Shown here piece by piece: positions 16,316-24,271 of a DNA stretch of 35,377 bases. Position 1 is the first letter of the stretch; every line of letters starts with the position of its first letter. The position numbers were made by a program, and so were the translations under genes. The DNA comes from Defluviitaleaceae bacterium (GTDB lineage: Bacteria; Bacillota; Clostridia; Lachnospirales; WQUN01). The stretch spans positions 84,622-119,998 of the forward strand of contig WRBD01000002.1 of NCBI GenBank assembly GCA_009779835.1, given 5' to 3'. The notes beneath the pieces were generated by a model. It saw only the letters and a program-made list of their open reading frames with translations, was not told the origin of the DNA and did not search any database.

Positions 16316-17977
16316 TTAGAATAATCCGCTGATTACCCCGCGGTCATCCACATCAATTTTTTCTGCGGACGGAACTTTTGGCAGGCCGGGCATGGTCATT
16401 ATGTCGCCGGCAAGTGCAACGATAAAACCTGCGCCGGCGGATAGGCGTATTTTTTTTATTGTGATTTCAAATGCGTCGGGTGCGCCAAGTTTTTTGGGGT
16501 TGTCGGTAAAAGAGTATTGTGTTTTTGCTATGCATACGGGGAGATTTGCGTAGCCAAGTTTTTCAAGCTTACGAATTTCAGATGATGCTTCGGGGGCGAA
16601 GATTATTTTTTCTGCTCGGTAAATTTCTTTCGCAATTGCTTCAATCTTATGTTTAAGCGGAGCATTTAATTCGTAGGTGAATTGAATTTTCGAGGGCGTT
16701 TCCATTGCGTCAAGAACGGCGCGGGCAAGTTCTGTGCCGCCTTCGCCGCCTTTTGCAAACACTTCGGAAAGTGCGCAGGGTACGTTCATTTCTTTTAACG
16801 AATTTCGCACGAAATCAACTTCGTTTGCTGTGTCTGACGGAAAATTATTTATCGCCACCACACAGGGCAAGGCGTATTTTTTTGTGATATTTTCAATGTG
16901 CCGCTGTAAGTTAGGCAAACCCTTTTCAAGCGCGGCAAGGTTTTCTTTGTTTAGTTCGGTTTTATCGCAACCGCCGTGATATTTTAACGCACGGATTGTT
17001 GCTACAAGAACAACCGCGCTTGGTTCAATACCCGTGCGGCGGCATTTTATATTTATGAATTTTTCCGCACCCAAATCTGCGCCGAAGCCCGCTTCTGTGA
17101 CAACGATGTCCCCAAGTTGCGTCGCAAGACGCGTCGCGGTGATTGTATTGCAACCGTGGGCAATGTTTGCGAACGGCCCGCCGTGAATGATTGCGGGTGT
17201 TCCTTCCAGCGTCTGAACCAAATTCGGATTGAACGCTTCTTTCAACAATGCAGCCATTGCGCCGGCAGCGTTCAAGTCTCCTGCGGTTACGGGCTGCGAA
17301 TCGAAATTATATGCAACAACTATATTTGCCAGATTTTTTTTCAAATCGGAAATGCTTTCGGATAAGCAAAAGACCGCCATAACTTCCGATGCCGCCGTAA
17401 TATCGAAGCCGTCTTCTCTCGGAGTGCCGTTTACTTTTCCGCCAAGCCCGTTTACCATGCCGCGAAGCTGACGGTCGTTCATGTCCATAGAGCGACGGAA
17501 AACAACCTTCCGCGTGTCGATATTTAGCGTGTTGCCCTGCTGAATATGATTGTCCAGCATTGCCGCAAGCAAGTTATGCGCCGCCGTGATTGCGTGAATA
17601 TCGCCCGTGAAATGCAGGTTGATGTCTTCCATTGGAATAACCTGCGAATATCCGCCGCCTGCCGCGCCGCCTTTTACGCCAAAAACAGGCCCCAGCGACG
17701 GTTCCCGTAAGCAAATTACAGCCCGTTTGCCAAGTTTCGAGAACGCGTCACCCAAGCCCACTGTCGTTGTCGTCTTTCCTTCGCCTGCAGGCGTGGGGCT
17801 AATCGCCGTTACCAAAACAACTTTACCCGGCGTTTTCCCCGAATTGTAACTATAATCCACCTTTGCCTTAAAATGCCCGTACGGTGAATATTTTTCTGCC
17901 GGAATTCCAACCTTCGCCGCAATCTCCGAAATATTTTTAATTTGTGCCGCTTGTGCAATTTCAATATCTGTCTTCAT
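16316..17977 (-). CDS. fhs: Formate-tetrahydrofolate ligase
   Basis: ATP-dependent ligase that makes 10-formyltetrahydrofolate from formate and THF. This is the entry step for formate in one-carbon metabolism and in the methyl branch of acetogenesis. From ATG 17977 it has 553 residues, the usual size. The P-loop [12 protein letters not shown] is at residues 61-72, followed by the highly conserved [19 protein letters not shown] region. The protein ends in the typical GLF. I chose 17977 over 17995 because AAGGAG is spaced 7 bases upstream. The A of this ATG is the last base of the ricT stop (TAATG), so the genes are coupled. No folD or other folate gene is in the window. Confidence 0.97.
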   Translation of the reverse strand: MKTDIEIAQAAQIKNISEIAAKVGIPAEKYSPYGHFKAKVDYSYNSGKTPGKVVLVTAISPTPAGEGKTTTTVGLGDAFSKLGKRAVICLREPSLGPVFGVKGGAAGGGYSQVIPMEDINLHFTGDIHAITAAHNLLAAMLDNHIQQGNTLNIDTRKVVFRRSMDMNDRQLRGMVNGLGGKVNGTPREDGFDITAASEVMAVFCLSESISDLKKNLANIVVAYNFDSQPVTAGDLNAAGAMAALLKEAFNPNLVQTLEGTPAIIHGGPFANIAHGCNTITATRLATQLGDIVVTEAGFGADLGAEKFINIKCRRTGIEPSAVVLVATIRALKYHGGCDKTELNKENLAALEKGLPNLQRHIENITKKYALPCVVAINNFPSDTANEVDFVRNSLKEMNVPCALSEVFAKGGEGGTELARAVLDAMETPSKIQFTYELNAPLKHKIEAIAKEIYRAEKIIFAPEASSEIRKLEKLGYANLPVCIAKTQYSFTDNPKKLGAPDAFEITIKKIRLSAGAGFIVALAGDIMTMPGLPKVPSAEKIDVDDRGVISGLF

Positions 17978-18852
17978 TATTTTTCTCCTTTGCATTTAGT
18001 ACAACTACACCCACGTTCGCATTGCGGGCGGTGTTCGAGTATTTTTATGTCAGAAATATGATAGATGTTAGATGCGGGCTCTTCACTGTTTTTGACACGT
18101 ACGGCTACTTTTGCGGTCTGCCGTAAGATGTTTATGTTTAGAACGTCGCCGTCGCCGGCGGGGGTGCGAACTAAATCACCAATACCCGGCATTCCTTTCA
18201 TTAGTTCGGCGTAGGTTTCTTCTTCGTATTTTAGGCAACACATAAGTTTTCCGCATACGCCCGAAATTTTTGTAGGGTTAAGGCTGAGACCCTGGTCTTT
18301 TGCAGATTTAATGGAGACCGGTTGGAATTCGTCCAAAAATGTAGCGCAACAAAGAGTGCGCCCGCAAATGCCTATTCCGTTTAACATTTTTGCTTCGTCG
18401 CGCACACCTATTTGCCGCAGTTCGATGCGCATACGGAAGGTTGAAGCAAGGTCTTTTACAAGCTCGCGGAAATCTACACGCCCGTCCGCCGTGAAAAAGA
18501 AAACAATTTTGCTTAAATCAAACGTAAGCTCCACATTTACAAGATGCATGTCAAGCCCGTGTTCTTTTATTTTTTTTGCACAGGTTGCTCTTGCATCTTC
18601 TTCGCGTTGACGGTTGCTTTCTTCCTGCTCGGTGTCCTGCTCGGTAGCCAAGCGAAGCACCTTGCGAATCGGCTGGGTTATATCACGCGCACTCACGTCG
18701 CGTTTTTCCAGCGCGACAATGCCGTACTCCGCTCCACGCCCCGTTTCTACAATAACGGGCGAGCCAAGCGTCAATTCCTCTTCTGTGAAATCATGCGGGT
18801 CAAAATAATATACCTTGCCTGCGTCCTTGAAACGTACACCTACTATAATCAT
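17977..18852 (-). CDS. ricT: RicT (YaaT), PSP1-domain regulator of RNase Y
   Basis: Member of the PSP1/YaaT family. In B. subtilis RicT forms the RicA-RicF-RicT (Y-complex) that steers RNase Y-dependent mRNA maturation and carries Fe-S clusters. It opens [19 protein letters not shown], matching the family. The cluster-type cysteines are present as CGRTLCC and CGKLMCC (about residues 145-190). From ATG 18852 it has 291 residues. AGAGG is 6 bases upstream, and this start overlaps the holB stop (ATGA), so I prefer it to ATG 18867. The protein ends in an extra cysteine tail C-x3-C-x-C-x2-C, suggesting another metal site. RicA and RicF are not encoded here. Confidence 0.93.
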   Translation of the reverse strand: MIIVGVRFKDAGKVYYFDPHDFTEEELTLGSPVIVETGRGAEYGIVALEKRDVSARDITQPIRKVLRLATEQDTEQEESNRQREEDARATCAKKIKEHGLDMHLVNVELTFDLSKIVFFFTADGRVDFRELVKDLASTFRMRIELRQIGVRDEAKMLNGIGICGRTLCCATFLDEFQPVSIKSAKDQGLSLNPTKISGVCGKLMCCLKYEEETYAELMKGMPGIGDLVRTPAGDGDVLNINILRQTAKVAVRVKNSEEPASNIYHISDIKILEHRPQCERGCSCTKCKGEK

Positions 18853-19583
18853 GTAGCACCTCTGCATTTTAATAGCATTAATTCAATTGAGAGTTGCGTG
18901 TTTGCGTTTTGAGATAAATATTTTTTTGTTTGGGTGATTGCCGTAGTAGCGTTTAACCATACTTGCGGCGGATGCTGCCCTGTTTTTACGGCGGCGTTTA
19001 TTTTTTTTCCATAGAGAATGTATAGCAAATCGAGGAATTCCTGTAAAGCATCTTTACTAAGCGGTTCTAATTTGCGATAAAGGGCAAAAGCTTCGGGAAT
19101 ATCCGCACTCCCGACAGCGGTGAAAATTTCTTCTGCAAGGGATTGCAATTCGGGATTTGCCTTGCCAATAATGTCGCCGCGAATTCTTTTTACAACGCAT
19201 CGCGACAATATCGTCGGTAAAAAATTAAACGTGCTTGTTGCCAAAAATAAAAACACCCCGTAAGGCGCAGGCTCCTCGATGGTTTTCAACAAGGCATTCT
19301 GCGCCGCCGGGGTAAGGGTATCTGCGTTTTCTACGATAAAAATTTTGTACTTATATTTGAACGGCTTCACTGCCATCGGCATTATTATTTGCCCGCGAAC
19401 ATCTTCCACTTTTGTGCCGGTTACATAAATCGTGTCCGGGTGATTGCCGCTGTCGAAAACACGGCAACTAAGGCAACTTCCGCACGCGTTTTCAAGCTCG
19501 CAATTAAGACCCTTGGCATATGCCAATGCGCTGGCTTTTACTGCGTTTTTGTCTTCCCCTTCAAAAATATATGCGTGGCTCAC
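18849..19583 (-). CDS. holB: DNA polymerase III delta-prime subunit (clamp loader)
   Basis: Clamp-loader subunit delta-prime, which with tau/gamma and delta loads the beta sliding clamp. It opens MSHAYIFEG, like other HolB proteins. Four cysteines in LNCELENACGSCLSC form the zinc module. ENADTLTPAAQNALLKTIEEP and the SRC motif in ILSRCVV are typical of the AAA+ fold. The Walker A glycines and lysine are not conserved (EGEDKNAVKAS), consistent with delta-prime not hydrolysing ATP. At 244 residues it is clearly shorter than the usual 310-330, so the C-terminal collar domain is reduced. Start and stop both overlap neighbours (ATGA at each end). Context between yaaR and ricT confirms the assignment. 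Confidence 0.9.
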   Translation of the reverse strand: MSHAYIFEGEDKNAVKASALAYAKGLNCELENACGSCLSCRVFDSGNHPDTIYVTGTKVEDVRGQIIMPMAVKPFKYKYKIFIVENADTLTPAAQNALLKTIEEPAPYGVFLFLATSTFNFLPTILSRCVVKRIRGDIIGKANPELQSLAEEIFTAVGSADIPEAFALYRKLEPLSKDALQEFLDLLYILYGKKINAAVKTGQHPPQVWLNATTAITQTKKYLSQNANTQLSIELMLLKCRGAT

Positions 19584-20026
19584 ACTATCATATCCAAAAG
19601 CAGACCGTTAATTTCGTCGATTTTATCTAATATTGAGAGGTGGTCTTTTTCTTTTTTCAAAAGTTCCTGTGCCAATTCATCCAAGTCTTGATTAACAAGT
19701 CGCACTATTCCGTATACGTGGTGACGGCCGCGACGGTCAAGAAAGTTTTCGCGGCTAAACTCGTGTGAGTGAGTTACAACTTCATTTATAAAATTGGTGA
19801 TTAAACCGCGATAAGTTTTTAACTCGCCAAAGTCCATATGCTGCGCAACGCGTTTACCCTGCAACGCGATTTCGCCGATAAGCCCTTGCAAGCGGTCTGC
19901 CAAGCCTTCGTCGGAAAGACGGTTTAGTGTAAAACGGAAATCTTCCTGCGGGGCTTTTCTTTCCACCGAGTTAGCCTCGTTGAAACGTGCGGCAAGCATT
20001 TCCGAAACTTTCATATTTGTTTCCAT
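19580..20026 (-). CDS. yaaR: YaaR family protein (DUF327)
   Basis: Protein of 148 residues of the YaaR/DUF327 family. It is all-helical and highly charged with no signal peptide. A recognisable core is GKRVAQHMDFGELKTYRGLI followed by FINEVVTHSHEF. The function is unknown, but the gene has a fixed position between yaaQ/darA and holB in many Bacillota, exactly as here. AAGAAGGTG precedes ATG 20026. An in-frame ATG 12 bases downstream is possible but has no better site. Its stop overlaps the holB start by 4 bases. Confidence 0.9.
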   Translation of the reverse strand: METNMKVSEMLAARFNEANSVERKAPQEDFRFTLNRLSDEGLADRLQGLIGEIALQGKRVAQHMDFGELKTYRGLITNFINEVVTHSHEFSRENFLDRRGRHHVYGIVRLVNQDLDELAQELLKKEKDHLSILDKIDEINGLLLDMIV

Positions 20027-20028
20027 CT

Positions 20029-20358
20029 TTACACCTTCTTGAATTCGTCCACATTCAGGACGAAAATTGTCGCGCCGCCCATCGTTACTTCAACCGGATA
20101 CGGAGCGAAACTTTCGCTTGCGTTTACGTTCATTGCGTTTACAGACGTAATTTGCTTGCGGGATTTGCATTTCTTTTCAATTATTTCCATTAATTCGGGA
20201 ATGCGTTCTTCTGTTACGCCGCAGATTAAAGTCGTGTTACCCGCACGCAAAAAACCTCCGGTAGAGGCAAGCTTTGTAACGCTAAATCCTTTCGCGCTAA
20301 GCTGGTCCATAATGTGAAACGCATCTTCGTCATGTATGATTGCCATTACAAGTTTCAT
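20029..20358 (-). CDS. darA: DarA (YaaQ), PII-like cyclic-di-AMP receptor
   Basis: PII-like signal protein that binds cyclic di-AMP in B. subtilis (DarA) and Staphylococcus aureus (PstA). From ATG 20358 it has 109 residues, the same length as the Bacillus protein. AGGAGG is spaced 8 bases upstream, so I reject the in-frame start at 20376. MKLVMAIIHDEDAFHIMDQL and the ligand-loop region STGGFLRAGNTTLICGV are characteristic. It is the first gene of the operon and has its own extended -10 promoter (20380-20409). What DarA controls downstream is not established. Confidence 0.93.
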   Translation of the reverse strand: MKLVMAIIHDEDAFHIMDQLSAKGFSVTKLASTGGFLRAGNTTLICGVTEERIPELMEIIEKKCKSRKQITSVNAMNVNASESFAPYPVEVTMGGATIFVLNVDEFKKV

Positions 20359-20379
20359 TTTAAAACCTCCTATCATCGC

Positions 20380-20409
20380 ATTATAGCATGGAATTTCACA
20401 AAAAGTCTA
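20380..20409 (-). promoter_or_regulatory. Promoter of the darA operon
   Basis: On the minus strand TAGACT (complement of 20404-20409) and TGC-TATAAT (TATAAT complement of 20380-20385) are 18 bases apart, with an extended -10 TG. It lies 22 bases before the darA start and covers the stop codon of the upstream DUF1576 gene. The darA operon can therefore be transcribed independently. Confidence 0.68.
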
Positions 20410-21669
20410 TTCTGTCTCTCGACGTAAAAAAAATATGGTCGGAACAAGAAGCATTGCGGTAAGGCCACCCGCAAAACCGTTATTATAAAGATTCAACCCA
20501 CCGTGGAACGGTGCAATGCTTGTGGCAAAACCCACGTGTAAGAACCCCGCCGCAACGCCCCAGTGAAAACCGAATTTCCTTGCAAGCGGTGCAAGACATG
20601 TGGAAAAAAAAGCCGCAAGAAGAAATCCGGAGTCGTTGATGGGAACACCCGTTAAAAGGTGGCTTACGCCGACGGCAATCATTGCGCCCGTGACTATGGG
20701 AATTGTGGAAAACAATGCTTTCCCGAACGCACCGAATCCGATAACTGAAAGAATTACGCCAATCAACGGGCCATTGTATGCGCCGTTTATGATAAACATA
20801 AATAAAAGACATGCCAGTCCAAGTATTCCCATGTGTATGTAAGATTTTTCACGAAATTGCGAAAAAAAATCCAGCCCGTATTTGTGAAACCTAAATAATT
20901 GAATAAAAGGCATTTTTTCGCCCTTTGTAATTGCGCCGCACAAAATAAAATAAAACGAAACAGCCACAAGAAGAATTTTCAAATGTAAATCATAGCCGCT
21001 GCTCCAATAATTTTTAAGTTCGTAGTCCACGCCGAAAAGCTGGAGAATCACAAACATTCCCATTGCGATAATTCCTGCCGTAAAGCCTACATTGTACAAA
21101 TTATAACCCCTGTGCGCGGCGTGCATATGGATTGCAAGCGGATTAATCAGAAAGCCGATTAACAAACCAATCACAATACCGCATAACACGCTTACGGCAA
21201 CAGGCAAATCCGTTGCATATGCGGGCAGCGTTACCGCCGGTGCAAGACATGTTGCAAGAATCGCACGCAAAACAGAGTCTCCGTACGATTGCTTCATATA
21301 TTTTGCATACAAAAAGCCGCCAAGAATAATTGGCAGCATATTAACAGGATTTTTTCCGAAAAAAGACAACCCAATAGTTAAACCAAAAGTTCCCATCGTA
21401 AGGCCGATCGGCTCGTGCTTTGCCAAAACCAACGCACCCGCCGCCAAAAGTCCGGACAGCCCAACATTAACCAACGTCGCCCCAAAACCGCCCATGTAGA
21501 TATAATCCGTAACCAAAATATCCGCGCCGATAATAATTACCCATAGTCCGCTGAAAATTTCCAAAGGAGAATAAATAAACCCCGCAATTATAAACAAAAT
21601 AAACAAAACACTGTGAACTCGATATGGTTTTTTCAAAAAATTTTCTTGAAGATGCATTTTAAAATTCAT
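20407..21669 (-). CDS. DUF1576 polytopic membrane protein
   Basis: Integral membrane protein of 420 residues with about 11-12 hydrophobic helices spread over the whole length. It matches my knowledge of the DUF1576 family, found mainly in Clostridia. Features include the conserved loop FGKNPVNMLPIILGGFLYAK and the closing segment GVAAGFLHVGFATSIAPFHG followed by NLYNNGFAGG. The internal similarity between NLYNVGFTAGIIAM and NLYNNGFAGGLTAM suggests a duplicated fold, as in many transporters. Its substrate is unknown. GGGGGTGAG lies before ATG 21669. It sits upstream of darA on the same strand; the darA promoter at its end argues for partial independence. Confidence 0.85.
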   Translation of the reverse strand: MNFKMHLQENFLKKPYRVHSVLFILFIIAGFIYSPLEIFSGLWVIIIGADILVTDYIYMGGFGATLVNVGLSGLLAAGALVLAKHEPIGLTMGTFGLTIGLSFFGKNPVNMLPIILGGFLYAKYMKQSYGDSVLRAILATCLAPAVTLPAYATDLPVAVSVLCGIVIGLLIGFLINPLAIHMHAAHRGYNLYNVGFTAGIIAMGMFVILQLFGVDYELKNYWSSGYDLHLKILLVAVSFYFILCGAITKGEKMPFIQLFRFHKYGLDFFSQFREKSYIHMGILGLACLLFMFIINGAYNGPLIGVILSVIGFGAFGKALFSTIPIVTGAMIAVGVSHLLTGVPINDSGFLLAAFFSTCLAPLARKFGFHWGVAAGFLHVGFATSIAPFHGGLNLYNNGFAGGLTAMLLVPTIFFLRRETE

Positions 21670-22241
21670 AATAACTCACCCCCTTCGTGAGTATATCACC
21701 CGATAGCGTGTTTACGCAAATAATCACCGGGGGATTGACTTGCAGATATCAAGCAACCATACCTGCGGTGTACACCGGCCCTGTTAACACGCGCTGTACT
21801 TGTATGTCTTGAAGCTTACCTAATGTTTTACTGTTTCACCAAAGGTGTTTTTCCGGCCGGAAAACCGCTTCGCCGCTTGTCATATATGGAATATTCCGTG
21901 GTTAATACCCATTTTGCGCAAAATATATGCACGCGGTGGAAATAAAAAATAAATAAAATAAAAGACTTACATAAAAGTATGCGGCAAGTGCTCAATACAT
22001 AATTTTTTTATTGATAAGAATACTGTTTCCGCGCGGAAATAGTATCACTCACCTTCCCGGTACAGGTTATGAATGATATGCCCGTGCTCGTTTGCCATGC
22101 AGAGGGTGTGAGTATTGTTGCAATTTTTCCCGCCCCAATAACAGATTATATAAGAAGAATTTTCAATAAAATTTTGTCAATTAAATACATAAAACCTTTT
22201 TTTACTCCGTCGTGCCTTTCACCCGTAACCCCAAAAAAGAC
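21670..22241. other. Gene-free stretch with a series of perfect palindromes
   Basis: No supported gene lies here. The stretch holds several perfect palindromes that can fold as hairpins: 12 bp at 21766-21777 (CGGTGTACACCG), 16 bp at 21849-21864 (TTTTCCGGCCGGAAAA), 10 bp at 21888-21897 (GGAATATTCC), 14 bp at 21911-21924 (ATTTTGCGCAAAAT) and 14 bp at 22026-22039 (TTTCCGCGCGGAAA). The last extends imperfectly to 22020-22045. The frame 22069-22269 has no ribosome binding site and no recognisable content. The role is unknown: operators, a structured RNA, or decayed mobile DNA are all possible. Confidence 0.6.
21690..21719 (-). promoter_or_regulatory. Possible promoter of the DUF1576 gene
   Basis: On the minus strand TTGCGT (complement of 21714-21719) and TATACT (complement of 21690-21695) are 18 bases apart. 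The -10 lies in the recurring string TGATATACTC. The -35 is weak and the leader would be only about 14 bases, so this is tentative. Confidence 0.4.
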
Positions 22242-22270
22242 TTTACATACCGTCCACGGTATGAGATAAT
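22242..22270 (+). promoter_or_regulatory. Promoter with a dyad in its spacer
   Basis: TTTACA (22242-22247) and GATAAT (22265-22270) are separated by 17 bases. A dyad CATACCG-TCCA-CGGTATG (22246-22263) fills the spacer. A protein bound there would sit between the -35 and -10 boxes. It probably drives the region leading to the 22428-23291 gene. Confidence 0.5.
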
Positions 22271-22414
22271 AAAACTCGTGTTCGCTTTAATTCCGAATTA
22301 TACGGTGCTATGGAATCTACGAAAAATACAAAAGGCTTAAGTTTAAATACTGTAATACTTTCCGCCCTATGTAAGCATTATGGCGTACCATACCCGCAAC
22401 GCGATAACGAATAA
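22265..22414 (+). pseudogene. Ribbon-helix-helix-like small frame without a start codon
   Basis: The frame is open from just after a TGA (22262-22264) to TAA at 22412-22414. Its translation, starting DNKTRVRFNSELYGAM and continuing GLSLNTVILSALCKHYGV, has the beta-helix-helix pattern of small Arc/MetJ-type ribbon-helix-helix DNA-binding proteins: the R-x-R-F strand, the S-E-L-Y turn, and SLN-x-x-I-x-x-AL. No ATG, GTG or TTG precedes the strand in frame. ATG 22261-22263 lies one base out of frame (ATG-A-GAT), so loss of one A would restore a normal start. ATG 22310 would remove the DNA-binding strand. It is therefore a broken gene or a sequence error. It ends 13 bases before the next gene. Confidence 0.5.
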
Positions 22415-22427
22415 ATAGGTGGTAATT

Positions 22428-23291
22428 ATGAAAAAAAAACACATCATAATTATCGTAGCAGCCGTTGCAATTATTATCAGTGCAACGATTTTTTATATGT
22501 TTACAAATAACAAACAAACACAGGGGGGATACAAAATGAAAGATACCGTTACATTTCATACACTTTTTTATCCTTTTGCTATTCCCCCAACTACCGATAG
22601 CATTTTAATACTTAATCTTGAAAACTATGTTGACGGTAGCATAGCACCTCACGAGAATCAAATATTTACGATTAAACATGAAAATATCAATTCACTTTAT
22701 GAAGCGATGAAAAATATACAATCCAACATACAAATTAACGTGGAACTTGTTAGAGAAAACTACATTATTATTCGCACAAATATTAAGGATTTGCAATATG
22801 CAATGATTGCTCCTACAGTTTTAACAAGCGGTACGGCAGATATAAATACGGATGATAACAGGGCGTTTGGCTATATGCCAATGCAGGGAAGGTTTTTCGA
22901 CCAAGACGTATTTGCTCAAAACTTTTGGCAAGTTGATGGAGAAAATATTGCAACATATATACCCTATCATTTATTTGATGACCATTTGCTTTTTTATCTT
23001 TATGATATTCAAAATTCCTCTGATGTGCATAAAAATCACAATCTTTCACATCGAATCGGTCATTATTACAAAATTTATGGTGACATGGCAGATTTCAAGG
23101 CATTTTATGAAAGTCTTAACTTATATGAAATAACAGAAAATGACGGTCAACTTATATTATACGGGCTGCTTCATAAGCGGGAATTAGGTTATTCATCTGC
23201 CGATATAACGCTTATTAATGGCAAGGTGATTCTTAATTTCAAAGAAGAAAATGGACAGCACTATGTAGCGTATTCATTTGATATAGAATAA
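22428..23291 (+). CDS. Membrane-anchored protein of unknown function
   Basis: Protein of 287 residues with one N-terminal membrane helix (about residues 5-23, MKKKH then an Ile/Val/Ala run) and a large probable extracytoplasmic domain. The domain is rich in Asn, Ile and Tyr, without Cys, and contains alternating strand-like segments (TDSILILNLENYVDG, INVELVRENYIIIRTN). I recognise no family. ATG 22428 is preceded by AGGTGG at 22417-22422. A GTG at 22419 is in frame but overlaps that site. The gene is more A+T-rich than the housekeeping genes around it, which fits an accessory origin. It lies just after the ribbon-helix-helix frame and shares the upstream promoter. Confidence 0.72.
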   Translation: MKKKHIIIIVAAVAIIISATIFYMFTNNKQTQGGYKMKDTVTFHTLFYPFAIPPTTDSILILNLENYVDGSIAPHENQIFTIKHENINSLYEAMKNIQSNIQINVELVRENYIIIRTNIKDLQYAMIAPTVLTSGTADINTDDNRAFGYMPMQGRFFDQDVFAQNFWQVDGENIATYIPYHLFDDHLLFYLYDIQNSSDVHKNHNLSHRIGHYYKIYGDMADFKAFYESLNLYEITENDGQLILYGLLHKRELGYSSADITLINGKVILNFKEENGQHYVAYSFDIE

Positions 23292-24152
23292 GAAAAGCAA
23301 AACGCCACCTTTTGGAATAAACCCAATAGGCGGCGTTTATTGTAACAAAAGCCTGTTGAACTCTTGCGGTTGTCGTATGCCGATTTAATACATGGGTAGT
23401 ACCTGATATAATCCCCATTTGCCTATTTGCAGTTACATGGTCAAAATATCCAATTTGTATAGCCAAAGCTACATAAGAACAAAATCCCGTACCGGCTACT
23501 TTTGTAACAGGACAAGTTCCCCCCGGATTATTTACCGTAGTTTGGTTTTGAATAAATGTCATATAAGCTACATTAGTCCATGCGGTAGGCTGACTGTTCA
23601 TTGTTTGCATTGGCATAGTGCCGCGCTCTACATATTCAAGCACAGCAAAGTCAGCAGTCGCAAGAAAATTATCGGTTAATTCTGCACTATATCCACTCCA
23701 ATTATATTCTTCAACGATACGGGCTTCAACTACATTTCCTGAAATGGTATGGATAAAATCTCCGTTCTCAATGCCGTGATAGTATTGAGTAAACCCGCCG
23801 TAATACAGTTCGCCATAAATTCCCGAATATGGCGATAACGTAGCCGCCGAGCGTTCAACAAATATGCCTGAATCGTTGTGGTAAATCATGTAGCCAATCG
23901 GCGTAAGTTCCACAAGGGTATATAAATTTCCGGCAAAATCGTGTAGTTCTACAATGCGACAAATAGATAAGTCAACGGGTGTCCTTCTTTTTGCAGAGCT
24001 GCTAGATTTATTAACAGAGTTTTCTGCCTCAATCGTTGCAATCTCTGCCAGTTCATCCTCAAATGCATCTTGCTGTAATTCCGCAATACGGTCATTGGCT
24101 AACTTTTATATTTTTCATCAAACAATTTTCTGCGCAGATATGTTGTTAACAT
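23239..24152 (-). pseudogene. Frameshifted, truncated secreted cysteine-peptidase-like gene
   Basis: The minus-strand frame from 23913 continues upstream without a stop to 24105 but has no start there. A second frame begins at ATG 24152 with GAAGGAAATAG before it and reads MLTTYLRRKLFDEKYKS to a stop. The two join smoothly (DEKYK-KLANDRIAELQQ) if one A is added to the AAAA run near 24102-24105, so the gene carries a one-base deletion or a sequencing error. The body contains GTGFCSYVALAIQIGYFD, which resembles the active-site helix of papain-like or C39-type secreted peptidases. The expected catalytic His/Asp region is missing. The last 25-30 residues read through the opposite gene's terminator and 3' end, which suggests the true C-terminus was lost by a rearrangement. 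The peptidase call is inference. Confidence 0.55.
23300..23342. terminator. Hairpin terminator after the 22428-23291 gene
   Basis: AAACGCC (23300-23306) pairs with GGCGTTT (23332-23338), and after one A-C mismatch CCT (23308-23310) pairs with AGG (23328-23330). TTATTGT follows on the plus strand. It also lies inside the 3' end of the opposing broken peptidase-like gene. Confidence 0.65.
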
Positions 24153-24271
24153 CTATTTCCTTCGCCAAATCTTAATCTGTCGAGGTTTGCGCGATTTTTG
24201 CGCATGATGTCTGCAACTGTCTAAAACATCATAACATACGCATTGCGGAAATTTCAAGTATAGATTTTCTA

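Noticed and set aside
17020-17060. GGTTCAATACCCG resembling a tRNA T-loop
   Set aside because: It lies inside conserved fhs coding sequence and no acceptor or anticodon stem can be formed around it.
22145-22180. Minus-strand TTGACA and TATAAT as a promoter for a small RNA
   Set aside because: The boxes are 24 bases apart, too far for a normal sigma-A promoter, and no terminator with a T run follows.
22069-22269. 66-codon plus-strand frame in the palindrome region
   Set aside because: It has no ribosome binding site, its composition is not protein-like, and it runs through the dyad promoter.
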